64,000 bases of DNA from NCBI GenBank assembly GCA_964468345.1, contig CAYXVZ010000028.1:1-64000 (forward strand), in the 5' to 3' direction. Every line of letters starts with the position of its first letter. Position 1 is the stretch's first letter. The position numbers were made by a program, and so were the translations under genes. The notes under the pieces are model-generated. The model was not told the DNA's origin and did not search any database. It saw only the letters and a program-made list of their open reading frames with translations. Shown piece by piece: positions 44,420-53,302 of this stretch. The DNA comes from DALYLB01 sp964468345. GTDB taxonomy: Bacteria; Acidobacteriota; Blastocatellia; RBC074.

Positions 44420-45097
44420 TTACTGCGACCAGACCGTTAAATTCGATCGCCCGCTGCTTTGATACCCTTCGGTCGCCATGATCTGGTAATCATGCGTTCC
44501 CAGATTCCAGCCTCGGCTTCGCCAGGCATTTACGTGATTGCCGAAGGTGATGGTCTGGTTGCTGCCGGTGGGGCGCTTCGATGTTCGGACGCTCCAGTAC
44601 TGATAGAAGGTCCGCGTGCCTTCGATGGAAGGCGCATTGACGCGCTGCGTTCGATATAAATTGTAGGTCCCGCCGTCGGTGGTGACGGTTCCCATCGAGG
44701 TGCCGCCGGGCGGCCGCCAGCTCCCCCAGCTATCCACGACGTAATATTCGATCAGGGGATTCCTCGTCCATCCATACAGTGTTAAATAGGCATTGCCGGA
44801 CGGGGACCAGATGCCGGCATTGTAGCCGACCCGCCGGCTCGAAGATCCCGTGCTCCAACCTTTCCCGGTCACAAGATTGCCGGAGCCCAGGTTCCAGGTG
44901 ACATCGTAATTCCCGCCCGAACCCAGGGTGATGCAGGCCGATCCGGTGTCCTTCCAAAACGAATAAAAATACCCGTTGTGGGTGCCGGTTTGATTGTTGC
45001 AGACGGTTTGCGCTCGTGCCGGTTGGGCGATACAGAAGAACGACAGAGTCGAGAATACTATATGCAGTGTTGTTGCGAATCGTTTCTTCCGCTTCAT
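44420..45097 (-). CDS. Secreted GH11 endo-1,4-beta-xylanase
   Basis: A 225-residue glycoside hydrolase family 11 protein. A signal peptide (residues 1-29, ending ARA) precedes the small beta-jelly-roll. The catalytic nucleophile is Glu117 in NPLIEYYVVDSWG and the acid/base is Glu210 in IMATEGYQSSG. YNAGIWSPSGNAYLTLYGW and the thumb-type SIEGTRTFYQYWSVR are also present. ATG at 45097 lies 6 nt after AAAGGAG; an upstream in-frame start has no such site. It should hydrolyse xylan outside the cell. No carbohydrate-binding module or other xylan-use gene is nearby. Length and residues indicate a complete enzyme. Confidence 0.95.
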   Translation of the reverse strand: MKRKKRFATTLHIVFSTLSFFCIAQPARAQTVCNNQTGTHNGYFYSFWKDTGSACITLGSGGNYDVTWNLGSGNLVTGKGWSTGSSSRRVGYNAGIWSPSGNAYLTLYGWTRNPLIEYYVVDSWGSWRPPGGTSMGTVTTDGGTYNLYRTQRVNAPSIEGTRTFYQYWSVRTSKRPTGSNQTITFGNHVNAWRSRGWNLGTHDYQIMATEGYQSSGRSNLTVWSQ

Positions 45098-45282
45098 TGA
45101 AAACTCCTTTCCGTAGCAATTGAATTGGTGGAACAGCAAACGACGGAGGTTACTGCTCTCCGCGAGAGGAATAATATGTAATGGCGCGGTATTCTGCAGT
45201 CACCGGTTTAAAGAACGTATTGCCGTCTTCCGTAACAAGTTTTGTGCGCACGAGCTTCCGCCAGTTTCCGAAATCATCGTAT

Positions 45283-45633
45283 TCAATCGCAATTTGGAAT
45301 GCGCAGAATCTCGCAGCGATAAAAATCCATTCCCAGGCCGAATGCGATCGCTGCGAAAGCTGCCAGCAGGAAGAGCGCGAGCAGGCTGTTTAGAGCATAG
45401 AATTTTCGTTCCCGAAACAAGGGGCGGAGCGCGATGAAGGCGCCCAGGGGGAACAGCAGGAGTACAAGGGGCAGCAATACATATTCCTGCGGACTGGTGT
45501 GAGGACCCGGTCGCAGCAGCGAAAAGAAAGGCTCGGTTCGAGTGGCGACAATCGCATTGAGGAACAGAAACGGCACAATACACAACATGCTGACCAATGC
45601 AGCTTGTCCCGGTTTCGTCGCAATGCTTTTCAT
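45283..45633 (-). CDS. Small membrane protein of unknown function
   Basis: A 116-residue protein with three clear hydrophobic segments (about 12-30, 52-72 and 82-102) and a short soluble tail (YRCEILRIPNCD). GGGAGG lies 6 nt before the ATG. I do not recognise a family. It lies between the xylanase and GrpB-family genes on the same strand. Confidence 0.6.
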   Translation of the reverse strand: MKSIATKPGQAALVSMLCIVPFLFLNAIVATRTEPFFSLLRPGPHTSPQEYVLLPLVLLLFPLGAFIALRPLFRERKFYALNSLLALFLLAAFAAIAFGLGMDFYRCEILRIPNCD

Positions 45634-45825
45634 GGCGCGCCTCCCGTTATGTTGAAGAAAACAGTTATTGCGTGGTGATACAACGCTCCGCGCGCGCAGT
45701 CAAGGGGGATTTCGCCGGGCAAGCCGGGATTATGATGAATTTCGAAAATGCTTGCAGCTACTCGACGATTGATTCGAAAGCCCCGTTCCACGGGGCTTTC
45801 CCACAGGGCTTCGTGCGCCGGGCGA

Positions 45826-46365
45826 CTAGCGATTGGCGCTCTCGATCGCCTGGAGGCGATCCGGCGGCAGGCCCGCTTTGCGAAGAATGTCGAGCAGGAA
45901 ATCCGTCTTGCCCGTGCAATAGCTATCCATATCCTGCGGAAACCGGCGAGCCAGTTCTTTCTTGAGTTCGCCATAGGCTGCGGCCGCCTCCGGATGCGCG
46001 CGCAGGTAGTCGCGAACCGTCAGATGATTTTCCAGCGCGGGGCTCTGCGACGGACAGAGATATAGATGATGCGCGGGCAGGTCCAACGGCGCGCGAAAGG
46101 CTTCCCGGCCCTCGATGCCGAGATTGCCGCGATGCTGATAGCCCAGGGTGGCGAGCCGATCGATCGCGAAAGAAACCTCTCGCGCTGAGGGAACCACGAC
46201 ACTCAGATCGATGACGGGCTTGGCCGGCAGGCCGGGCACGGAGGTGCTGCCCACGTGTTCGATCGCGACGGCAAGATCGCGGACCACAGGCCAGATGCGA
46301 TCGTGTAACTGCCGAAAGATTTCTGGCCAGGATGGATCGTACTCAACGACGATAACTGTTTTCAT
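45826..46365 (-). CDS. GrpB family protein (nucleotidyltransferase-like)
   Basis: A 179-residue GrpB/UPF0157 protein. The core is HVGSTSVPGLPAKPVIDLSVVV, a minimal nucleotidyltransferase-like GS...D.D pattern, with downstream HHLYLC and LRAHPEAAAAYGELKKELA. The family is widespread, of unknown substrate, and sometimes fused to kinases. No strong ribosome binding site precedes the ATG. Small, mobile-type accessory genes surround it. Confidence 0.88.
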   Translation of the reverse strand: MKTVIVVEYDPSWPEIFRQLHDRIWPVVRDLAVAIEHVGSTSVPGLPAKPVIDLSVVVPSAREVSFAIDRLATLGYQHRGNLGIEGREAFRAPLDLPAHHLYLCPSQSPALENHLTVRDYLRAHPEAAAAYGELKKELARRFPQDMDSYCTGKTDFLLDILRKAGLPPDRLQAIESANR

Positions 46366-46562
46366 ACGGCAAATTTCATGTGGAGAAAAAAACGAGACTC
46401 TTCGCGACGTTGCACTATGTCCCCGATAATCGCACCCGCCTGCATGGCAACGAGATTTTATCAGGAGCAGATCGTATGTAGAGTCATCATGACCTCGGTG
46501 ATCAACCGCAATGAATCAAAAAAAAAGTATCCTTCGGCAATCCGGAAGACGGATGGGTTAGG

Positions 46563-46973
46563 ATGACTATCACCTGCGGAGAAGAATCCATCAGTGTTAT
46601 CGCGTCCTTTACGCCAAGCGACTCTTTCAGGGATCTGACGAACGCTTTGTTCGAGCTTCTCCGCTACGATGGAGAGGCGACCATCGTCTTTCACGAAGAG
46701 CCGGCGGAAACCGAACTCCGTTTCTTTCGCTTAAAAGAAATGCTGCGGCTGGAAATCTGGTTCTTCCATGACGACCGCCGAGAGGATGGAAAAGGAGAAA
46801 ACGTACTTGTGGCCACCGGATCGTATGAAGATATCTGTATTCCCTTCTGGCGCGCCTTGCGAAGCCTGCAAGGGCGATTCTCCCCCGAGGAGTTGGACGC
46901 TCGCTGGCATCGCCCCTTTCCGTGCAAAGAAATCGATCTCCTGACAAAGGCCATTCGAGAGAAATTCAGCTAG
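46563..46973 (+). CDS. Hypothetical cytoplasmic protein
   Basis: A 136-residue acidic, soluble protein. No named domain is recognised. It contains SFRDLTNALFELLRYDGEATIVFHEEPAE followed by an amphipathic RLEIWFFHDDRR strand and a C-terminal helix. This pattern is reminiscent of small immunity-like or YxiG-type proteins, but there is no firm evidence for that. It is a plus-strand gene between minus-strand neighbours. Confidence 0.55.
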   Translation: MTITCGEESISVIASFTPSDSFRDLTNALFELLRYDGEATIVFHEEPAETELRFFRLKEMLRLEIWFFHDDRREDGKGENVLVATGSYEDICIPFWRALRSLQGRFSPEELDARWHRPFPCKEIDLLTKAIREKFS

Positions 46974-47620
46974 CGCATTACCGATCTTCCATGTCCCGCC
47001 GAGAGGCCATTACCGCCGGCTTCGCAGCGCATCAACTCGCGAACAGGACAGGTTAGACACGCGTCTGATAACAAATTAAACAAACTTTTTCATAATGAGT
47101 TGCAAATCCTCAAATGATCTATAGATAAGCCTCCTTCTCCAACTGTCATAACTTTATATCACTCTGCTTGTTATCAGACGTAAGTTTTGAAGGAGTTCTG
47201 TGCGTTCTGTCTCAGCTGCTCTCGTACCTCACTGTAAACAACCTTCGGACAAAGCCTTTACGAACAACACGATGGTCGCCGCATAAAAGCGGATGAGCAG
47301 GCGGCGGCGCTTCTCTATAGCGGCCTGCGGAAGCCGCTGCCAGAAAAACAGGCAGGTCAGGGATGGATAGCCATGGAAGAAGATATATCCCGATGGAATT
47401 TTCTGTTTTCATTGGTCTACCTTTGATTTTAGCCCCATTCCACGAGGCTTCTCCGAAGGGCTCTGAGCCTGGCTCAGCGCTGGGGAATCTTTTGCCCTCC
47501 CTAAATTGACTATTTTTCCTGCTTTACAATAAACATATATTGACAAACGATAAATCCCAGCGATAAGCTGGGCTTGGCAAGATGATTTAACAACCATTCT
47601 CCAAACAGGGAAGAACCCGT
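46974..47620. other. Intergenic interval with a small inverted-repeat element
   Basis: About 650 bp without a credible gene. It includes an AT-rich 119-bp segment bounded by perfect 13-bp inverted repeats (47062-47180). The DUF2975 promoter should lie in the last 100 bp. Confidence 0.5.
47062..47180. repeat. Possible MITE-like element with 13-bp terminal inverted repeats
   Basis: CGTCTGATAACAA (47062-47074) is the exact complement of 47168-47180, and the DNA between is AT-rich and non-coding. No target-site duplication is clear, and no related transposase is visible in the window. Confidence 0.45.
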
Positions 47621-48097
47621 ATGAAACGAAGCTCAACCATATTTCTGCAGATCGTAATCGTGCTTGTCGGTCTCGGCGCGCTGGCCCTGCTGCTGTGGGA
47701 ACCGCACGTCGAAGGCCGGAATGCGCACGCCACGCTCTTTGAGATTTATTTCAAAGATCCTTTTTTGGCGTATGTCTATACGGCATCGATTCCCTTCTTC
47801 ATGGGCTTCTATCAGGCATTCAAAGTCCTGGGATATATTCGACTCAATAAGACATTCTCGCCGGAGACCGTGAATGCCTTGCGGACCATTAAATATTGCG
47901 CAATCGCCGTTATCGTTTTTGTGGCCGTTTCATTCGTCTTCATGTCATTTGCCGACAGGGACGATCGGCCGGCGGGGCTTTTCATGCGGATCCTCGTTGC
48001 CTTCCCTTCGATCGTCGTCGCAACCGCGGCCGCGTTGTTTGAGCGGATCCTGCAGAATGCCGTGGATCTAAAATCAGAAAACGACCTGACGGTATAA
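47621..48097 (+). CDS. DUF2975 membrane protein
   Basis: A 158-residue protein with four hydrophobic segments (about 8-28, 48-68, 90-112 and 120-140) and the family-like linker GYIRLNKTFSPETVNALRTIKYCAI. DUF2975 proteins are typically encoded right before a small Xre-type regulator, exactly as here with 10 bp between them. The pair is probably self-regulated; the membrane protein's role is unknown. Confidence 0.85.
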   Translation: MKRSSTIFLQIVIVLVGLGALALLLWEPHVEGRNAHATLFEIYFKDPFLAYVYTASIPFFMGFYQAFKVLGYIRLNKTFSPETVNALRTIKYCAIAVIVFVAVSFVFMSFADRDDRPAGLFMRILVAFPSIVVATAAALFERILQNAVDLKSENDLTV

Positions 48098-48107
48098 CGA
48101 GACCAAC

Positions 48108-48320
48108 ATGGGAATCATCATCAACATCGACGTCATGTTGGCCAAACGAAAGATGAGCGTCACAGAGCTTGCCGAGAGAGTCGGCATCACGATGGCCAAC
48201 ATTTCGGTCTTGAAAAACGGCAAGGCAAAGGCGATTCGATTTTCAACCCTGGAGGCGATTTGCAAAGCCCTGGAGTGTCAGCCGGGGGATATTTTGGAGT
48301 ACAAAGAGGACCAGTCGTAA
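48108..48320 (+). CDS. Xre/YozG-type helix-turn-helix regulator
   Basis: A 70-residue protein that is one complete HTH_3/Cro-like domain: MLAKRKMSVTELAERVGITMANISVLKNG, then FSTLEAICKALECQPGDILEY. Its length is typical of the YozG group. It is the second gene of the DUF2975 operon and probably represses it. Confidence 0.9.
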   Translation: MGIIINIDVMLAKRKMSVTELAERVGITMANISVLKNGKAKAIRFSTLEAICKALECQPGDILEYKEDQS

Positions 48321-48332
48321 TTGCCAATGTCG

Positions 48333-49061
48333 TCAGTCCTCCAGCCGTCGCAGGGCAGCGGTAAACGAAGCCTGGCGGCGACGCGAAATCGGGATGCGGA
48401 CGCCGCAGCTTAAGATAGCGATCAGCCCGCCCAGCGGATCGCGAGACAATTCCAGCACGCCGTCCAGTCGCACAAGGGCGCGCCGGTGCGCGCGCAGAAA
48501 ACCGTGCGGGCGCAATCGTTCCGCAAGGGTATGCAGCGATTCGCGCAGAAAGTAACTGCGCTGACCCACCCACACCTGCGCATAATTGCCGGCCGCTTCG
48601 ATCCAGTCGATATCGCTGACATTGAGCACAACCGCGCCGCGGGCCGTCGTGGCGACAATTCGCTCCGGGGCGGGGACGGGCGTCGCCGCCTTGAGCCGTT
48701 TCAACAATCGGTTGATGGTCGCGGCAAAACGCGCTTCGCTGACCGGCTTGACCAGATAATCGATCGCCTCGGCCTCAAAGGCTTGCAGCGCGAATTGATC
48801 ATAGGCCGTGAGAAAGACGACTTCCGACATCCGCTCGGCATGACGGCGGCGGAGGACTTCAAAGCCGTCGATGCCCGGCATCTGAATATCGAGAAAGAGC
48901 ACGTCCGCGGCAATGGTATCCAATGCCGTCAACGCTTCCGCGCCATTGCGGCATTCCCCCGCCACCATGAATTCGGGAAAGCCGGCCAGCAGTTGCTGCA
49001 CGCCCCGTCGTGCCGCGGGTTCATCATCGGCAATCAGCACTTTCCATAGCGCGTGTTTCAT
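48333..49061 (-). CDS. LytTR-family response regulator
   Basis: A 242-residue response regulator. The receiver domain (1-120) has acidic residues at ADDE, phospho-acceptor Asp in LFLDIQMPG, and Lys in DYLVKPV. The C-terminal LytTR DNA-binding domain (about 140-240) has VVLNVSDIDWIEAAGNYAQV and FLRAHRRALVRLD. The start at 49061 overlaps the kinase stop by ATGA; a longer frame upstream is an artefact. It forms a two-component system with the adjacent kinase. Confidence 0.92.
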   Translation of the reverse strand: MKHALWKVLIADDEPAARRGVQQLLAGFPEFMVAGECRNGAEALTALDTIAADVLFLDIQMPGIDGFEVLRRRHAERMSEVVFLTAYDQFALQAFEAEAIDYLVKPVSEARFAATINRLLKRLKAATPVPAPERIVATTARGAVVLNVSDIDWIEAAGNYAQVWVGQRSYFLRESLHTLAERLRPHGFLRAHRRALVRLDGVLELSRDPLGGLIAILSCGVRIPISRRRQASFTAALRRLED

Positions 49062-50167
49062 GGCGTCGCCTCCCGAAACGGTACGCGCAGCCTGGCGAGG
49101 ACGCCGCCTTCCGCGCGATTGGCGAGCGTCAACGAAGCTCCCTCGCCGTACAGCATTCGCAATCGTTCGCGCGTATTGGCAATGCCATGCCCCGATGGAA
49201 TCGTTAAATCCGCTTCCACCCCCGCCCCATCGTCCGCCACACAAATTTCGACCATTTCGCCCTCGCGTTGCGCCGAAATCCGCAGCCAACCGGCCTCGGG
49301 CCGCTTCGCGATGCCATGCCGGATGGCATTTTCCACCAGATGCTGCAGCGAGAAACTGGGAATCAATGCTGAGAGCAATGCATCGTCGATGGCAAACTCC
49401 GGGCGCAAGCGATCGGAAAACCGCGCCGTTTCAATCGCCACATACTGCCGCACGAGCTCCAGTTCCTCGCTGAGCGGAACTTCGTTGGCGCGGTGACTGT
49501 CGAGCGTGGTGCGCAATACGTCGCTCAACTGTTCGATGATGTGGACGGCGGCTCGGCGGTCATCGTCGCGGACCAGCACGGCAATCGTATTAAGCGTGTT
49601 GAAAAGAAAATGCGGATTCACCTGCGCCTGCAACGCGGCAAAACGCGCATCCGCAAGTTGCTCCGAGAGCCGCGCCACCTGGACCTCGCGCTCGCGGGCC
49701 TCCACGAAATAACGGATCGCGTGTTCGATGCCGACAACGCAAAGGTAGACGGCGACGCCGAAGGGCAGCGTCGTGAACACCCAGCTTAACCATGCCATTC
49801 CCAGTTGCCGATAGAACTGGCTTTGCTGCTCGGGCGCGTCAAAAAGCATGGTCAGGATGGCTTGCAGCACCTTGCCGCAGCTTGCCCACGCCACACAGAA
49901 AAGCAGCGAGAAGATGAAATGCAGCGACGCGCGCCGCGTCAGATAAGGCCTGACCAGCGGCCAGCGTTGCGAAAGCGCAAACACGAGCGGCGTGAAAAAG
50001 GCATACAGGAACCAGTCGCCGCTTTCCCACAGCAGGTCACGCGCTGTGGCCGGTCCCCAACCGCTGAGATGCGTTTGCGCAATGCGATTGATCGCGGCGA
50101 ACGCCGCAGGCACGATCCATGCGGCGGAGACCAGCATCCATGGATGTATTCTTTGAGGATGTCGCAC
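49058..50167 (-). CDS. LytS-type sensor histidine kinase
   Basis: A 369-residue membrane kinase beginning at a GTG codon. Four hydrophobic segments (about 10-150) have no large sensor loop, and a coiled coil (about 155-180) follows. The His_kinase domain has the phospho-acceptor in QVNPHFLFNTLNTIAVLV, then an HATPase domain with SFSLQHLVENAIRHGI, VADDGAG and GHGIANTRERL. The overlap with the LytTR regulator confirms pairing. The signal is unknown, and LytS/LytTR pairs often control cell-envelope genes. Confidence 0.92.
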   Translation of the reverse strand: MRHPQRIHPWMLVSAAWIVPAAFAAINRIAQTHLSGWGPATARDLLWESGDWFLYAFFTPLVFALSQRWPLVRPYLTRRASLHFIFSLLFCVAWASCGKVLQAILTMLFDAPEQQSQFYRQLGMAWLSWVFTTLPFGVAVYLCVVGIEHAIRYFVEAREREVQVARLSEQLADARFAALQAQVNPHFLFNTLNTIAVLVRDDDRRAAVHIIEQLSDVLRTTLDSHRANEVPLSEELELVRQYVAIETARFSDRLRPEFAIDDALLSALIPSFSLQHLVENAIRHGIAKRPEAGWLRISAQREGEMVEICVADDGAGVEADLTIPSGHGIANTRERLRMLYGEGASLTLANRAEGGVLARLRVPFREATP

Positions 50168-50317
50168 GCGGGCAAGGTAGCGCAGGTATCAATCGCAGAC
50201 AAGATTTCCACTGACCGTTCGCGTCAACAGCGCTACCGTTCGCGTATTTCCGATTGTTGCATTTCTCTCGACTTTCTACAGTATGCGGCATCAAGATCAA
50301 TTTACCGGGAGGCTTCG

Positions 50318-51268
50318 ATGAAGATTCTGCTTCTTTCTCTGATGTTGCTGTTGTGCCTGCGCCCTGATTCTATGGCTCCTTCGCATCTCATCGCTGAAGA
50401 TGGAGCGGCGGGCAGGCAGGATGCCCAGGCCAAAGACGCGGCGGCGATTCGCGCGCATATCGAAAGCATCTTTCAGGCGTTTCTCGACGGCGACATCGAA
50501 AAGATTCGCGCCACGCATTCCGACGATTGGCGCGGCCTGTTGGACGGCTCGAACCAGCCAATCAAAGGCATCGACGAGTATATGCAGGCCAATGGCATCG
50601 AATGGCCGCGCCCCGCGAATGCGCCGAAACGGATCAATTATTATCCGCCCGGCACTCGTTATCGGGTCAGCGATTTCGACGTATATTTTTACACTCCGGT
50701 ATTGGCCGTGGCGAATTTCGTCGGAAGCTTCGAGCGGGATATCGACAACGCGCCCGTCACGCTGCGCAAGTTCCGCATCATGGATGTGTACGCCAAGCGC
50801 AACGGCAGTTGGATCCAGGTTGCCTCGCATACCGTCGTCGATCCCGCCTGGCGGCAGGAGCAGATGGCACAACCGGCGCCCATCACGGCCCAGCTGCGAG
50901 AACAGATTCTGACGGCCCGCGAAGCCGTGTGGCGCGCCTTTTTCACGAACGATCAAACGACCCTGGCGAAACTGGTTCCGACCGATACCATCGTGCTGGA
51001 GAACTCGCGGGAAAAGCCATTCGTGCGGCAAGCTGAAATTCTGCAATCGGCGAAGGACCTGGCCCAAAGCGGCGCCAAACTGGTCCGCCTCAGCTTCCCG
51101 CAAACCGAGATGCAGGTCTATGGCAACACCGCCGTTCTTTACACAACCTATTTATACGAGTTGGAACACAAACCAGGCGAACGCCACACCAGCACCGGGC
51201 GCGCGACGGAAATCTTTGTCTATCGAAACGGCGCGTGGGTGAATCCAGGCTGGCACATGCACGAATGA
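50318..51268 (+). CDS. Exported protein with two NTF2/DUF4440-like domains
   Basis: A 316-residue protein with a signal peptide (MKILLLSLMLLLCLRP). Two tandem NTF2-like modules follow. The first (about 40-180) runs IRAHIESIFQAFLDGDIEKIRATHSDDW to NGSWIQVASHTVVDP. The second (about 195-316) runs LREQILTAREAVWRAFFTNDQTTLAKLVPTDTIVL to RNGAWVNPGWHMHE. GGGAGG precedes the ATG at 50318; the longer open frame upstream is antisense to the kinase gene and is rejected. It is divergent from the two-component genes. The ligand or enzymatic role is unknown. Confidence 0.8.
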   Translation: MKILLLSLMLLLCLRPDSMAPSHLIAEDGAAGRQDAQAKDAAAIRAHIESIFQAFLDGDIEKIRATHSDDWRGLLDGSNQPIKGIDEYMQANGIEWPRPANAPKRINYYPPGTRYRVSDFDVYFYTPVLAVANFVGSFERDIDNAPVTLRKFRIMDVYAKRNGSWIQVASHTVVDPAWRQEQMAQPAPITAQLREQILTAREAVWRAFFTNDQTTLAKLVPTDTIVLENSREKPFVRQAEILQSAKDLAQSGAKLVRLSFPQTEMQVYGNTAVLYTTYLYELEHKPGERHTSTGRATEIFVYRNGAWVNPGWHMHE

Positions 51269-51704
51269 GACGCTATGCCGCCTTCTCAGGTTCATTGGTG
51301 TTCATTCGTGAATATTCGTGGCGAAAAATTCCTTCATTTTCCATACATTGAAATGAAATTTGATCTAATTTTAGGATTCGGTTTTAGAGCGGACAGGAAA
51401 ATGAACGACAGGAAAATGTCTGATACAGGTTGATACTATTTTCTTGTCGTTCATTTTCCTGTCCGCTGTACAAAAATATCCATACACGCAAATGAAAACC
51501 GATCTAAATTACACACGCAGAGTTTCTTCTGATGGAATCATCCAGCGTTTTTCCGATCGCGGCGCCGATGAGCATTTTGATGCCCGCTATGGGATTGCCG
51601 TGACTTTGATGACGGTGATTCGGGGATCGTCAATGCCTTCGGTGAACCAGGTTTTGAGAAATTGAATCGATACCGTGCGCGCACGTTCATTTCCTTCGGT
51701 TGAA
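51269..51704. other. Intergenic interval with a long palindrome
   Basis: About 436 bp with no gene. It holds a 29-bp-arm palindrome (51389-51466) and, on both sides, diverged copies of a CGCAAATGAAA...CCGATCTAAATT module (near 51340-51375 and 51482-51511) that is also seen near 3090 and 18690. Confidence 0.6.
51389..51466. repeat. Long palindrome (family E)
   Basis: Arms at 51389-51417 and 51438-51466 are complementary with one mismatch, based on GACAGGAAAATGAACGACA, with a 20-nt loop. It would form a strong cruciform or RNA hairpin. It is seen once in the window. Confidence 0.75.
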
Positions 51705-52616
51705 TCATGCTTTGCTTCCGGATCGCGGCGGTTTTTCGGGCAACCAGAACGGTTCGGCCGCCGCGATGAATTCGATCGGGACCTCTTTGATAAAGCCCTT
51801 CAGCCATTCGGCGCAGAACTTCATGCCCGATTGTTCCGACAGCACATGGCCGATCACGATCAAGGCTTTCTTTTGACCGGACGAAATCATGTCCTGCACG
51901 TATTCGACCAGTTCCCACTCATGCGTTTCGCCGATGATGAGCACATCCACGTCCGGTTGCGAGATGAAGTGAACCCCGGGCATGAGGCTGCAATTTCCCC
52001 AGCTCGCGATCGCGCGCTTGATCACCAGATTCGGATCGCCGAGCACGCGAATGGTGCGGCTTCCGAGTTTCGTTTGGAGTTCCCTGGTCAGCTTCGCCAG
52101 TGTGATGTCGGGAAAATTGAGGGCGCGCGGATTTTCCGCGTCCAGATATTTTTCCCAGCCCAGTTCCTGCCGCATGCCGAAGGCGATGCCGTCGGCGGGT
52201 TTGCGCCCGTGCCAGTGGTCGTGAAAGTGAAACACGGCCATGTTGTTCCGGGTCAGAAAATCGATCTTGTACTTGTACGTTGCATCCTGCTGAAATTGAT
52301 CCACGCGATCCTGATGCGAAAAAAACGTGGATTCATGCGTGATGACCATATTCTTGCCGGCGGCGGCGGCGCGCTTCACGACATCCAGCGTCGCCATCAT
52401 TGTCGTGGCAATGCCTTTCACCGGCGTGTCGGGCGAACCCGCAATGAGGTTATCCACGGTTTGCGCGCGCCACGGAATGCCGACATTGGCTTTGATCCGT
52501 TCCAGCACCTGCGCCGCCGTGAGCGGAGTTGCCTGCCCGCGCGCGATCGCTGTTACTGCAAGTCCCATGGAACCGAATAGAAAATTGCGACGTGTCGTGT
52601 GGAAGTTCGTCATCAT
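51705..52616 (-). CDS. Nif3-like (NGG1p-interacting factor 3) family protein, exported
   Basis: An approximately 303-residue protein with a Tat-like signal (TTRRNFLFGSMGLAVTAIA). It has a Nif3/YqfO-type fold: DTPVKGIATTMMATLDVVKRAAAAGKNMVITHESTFF (metal-binding HE/ST region), FHFHDHWHGR, and the later VDVLIIGETHEWELVEY. Nif3 proteins bind two metals; their role is unclear. A signal peptide on a Nif3 protein is uncommon for the family, which is usually cytosolic. The exact ATG (52616 or a few codons either side) is not certain. It is a stand-alone gene. Confidence 0.8.
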   Translation of the reverse strand: MMTNFHTTRRNFLFGSMGLAVTAIARGQATPLTAAQVLERIKANVGIPWRAQTVDNLIAGSPDTPVKGIATTMMATLDVVKRAAAAGKNMVITHESTFFSHQDRVDQFQQDATYKYKIDFLTRNNMAVFHFHDHWHGRKPADGIAFGMRQELGWEKYLDAENPRALNFPDITLAKLTRELQTKLGSRTIRVLGDPNLVIKRAIASWGNCSLMPGVHFISQPDVDVLIIGETHEWELVEYVQDMISSGQKKALIVIGHVLSEQSGMKFCAEWLKGFIKEVPIEFIAAAEPFWLPEKPPRSGSKA

Positions 52617-52634
52617 GTTTTCTGCATTATCCAC

Positions 52635-52931
52635 TTGCCTGAAACCGATTGATCGACGACCGGATTGTCAGTAACGTGCAAAAGAATAGTTTGCTTCGCA
52701 TGTTTACCTTTCTAAGGATCGTCTTTCTTTTTGTTCTTGTTTTCCGCCAGAAATGGTGCAACCCACGAAGAAACAAAGAGCGCGGAGGAAGGATGGCATT
52801 TCAAGGTATTCAGGCTCCCTCTCGATGGCAGCGCCATTTTCGATTCGCAAACGAACATGATTCGTTCGATTGGCTTGGATAGAAGCGACCATGACTCTCC
52901 CGGCAGATTTCGATTTCGCATTGAGATGGAC
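52635..52931. other. Intergenic interval, partial family A repeat
   Basis: About 300 bp with no supported gene. A half copy of repeat family A (CACGAAGAAACAAAGAGC) is at about 52758-52790. Confidence 0.5.
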
Positions 52932-53282
52932 TTATTGCCGCAAAATCTTCTCCATCGCCTTCCCTTTGGCGAGTTCATCGATCAACTTGTCCAGATAGCG
53001 TATTTTCCGCATCAGCGGATCTTCGACTTCTTCCACGCGAATGCCGCACACAACGCCCTTGATCAGCGAGCTGTTCGGGTGAAAGGCCGGCGCCTGCGCG
53101 AAAAAGTTTTCAAAATCGGTTTTCTGATCGATTTGTTTTTGCAATCCCGCCCGGTCATACCCCGTCAGCCAGCAAATGATCTGGTCCACTTCCTCTTTGG
53201 TTCGATTCTTCCGTTCCGCTTTATTCACGTAAGCCGGATACACACTCGCAAAACTTGTCGTAAATATTCGATGTTTCGTCAT
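52932..53282 (-). CDS. DUF2200 family protein
   Basis: A 116-residue soluble protein with the DUF2200 signature: HRIFTTSFASVYPAYVNKAERKNRTKEEVDQIICWLTGY near the start and the C-terminal VCGIRVEEVEDPLMRKIRYLDKLIDELAKGK. The length equals that of the family. The function is unknown. It follows the TMEM175 gene after 20 bp, probably in one transcript. Confidence 0.9.
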   Translation of the reverse strand: MTKHRIFTTSFASVYPAYVNKAERKNRTKEEVDQIICWLTGYDRAGLQKQIDQKTDFENFFAQAPAFHPNSSLIKGVVCGIRVEEVEDPLMRKIRYLDKLIDELAKGKAMEKILRQ

Positions 53283-53302
53283 TGTCCTTCCTCCTCATGT
53301 TG

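Noticed and set aside
49805..50317. A 171-codon N-terminal extension of the NTF2 double-domain gene
   Set aside because: It lies antisense to the histidine kinase, and a good ribosome binding site plus signal peptide start at 50318.
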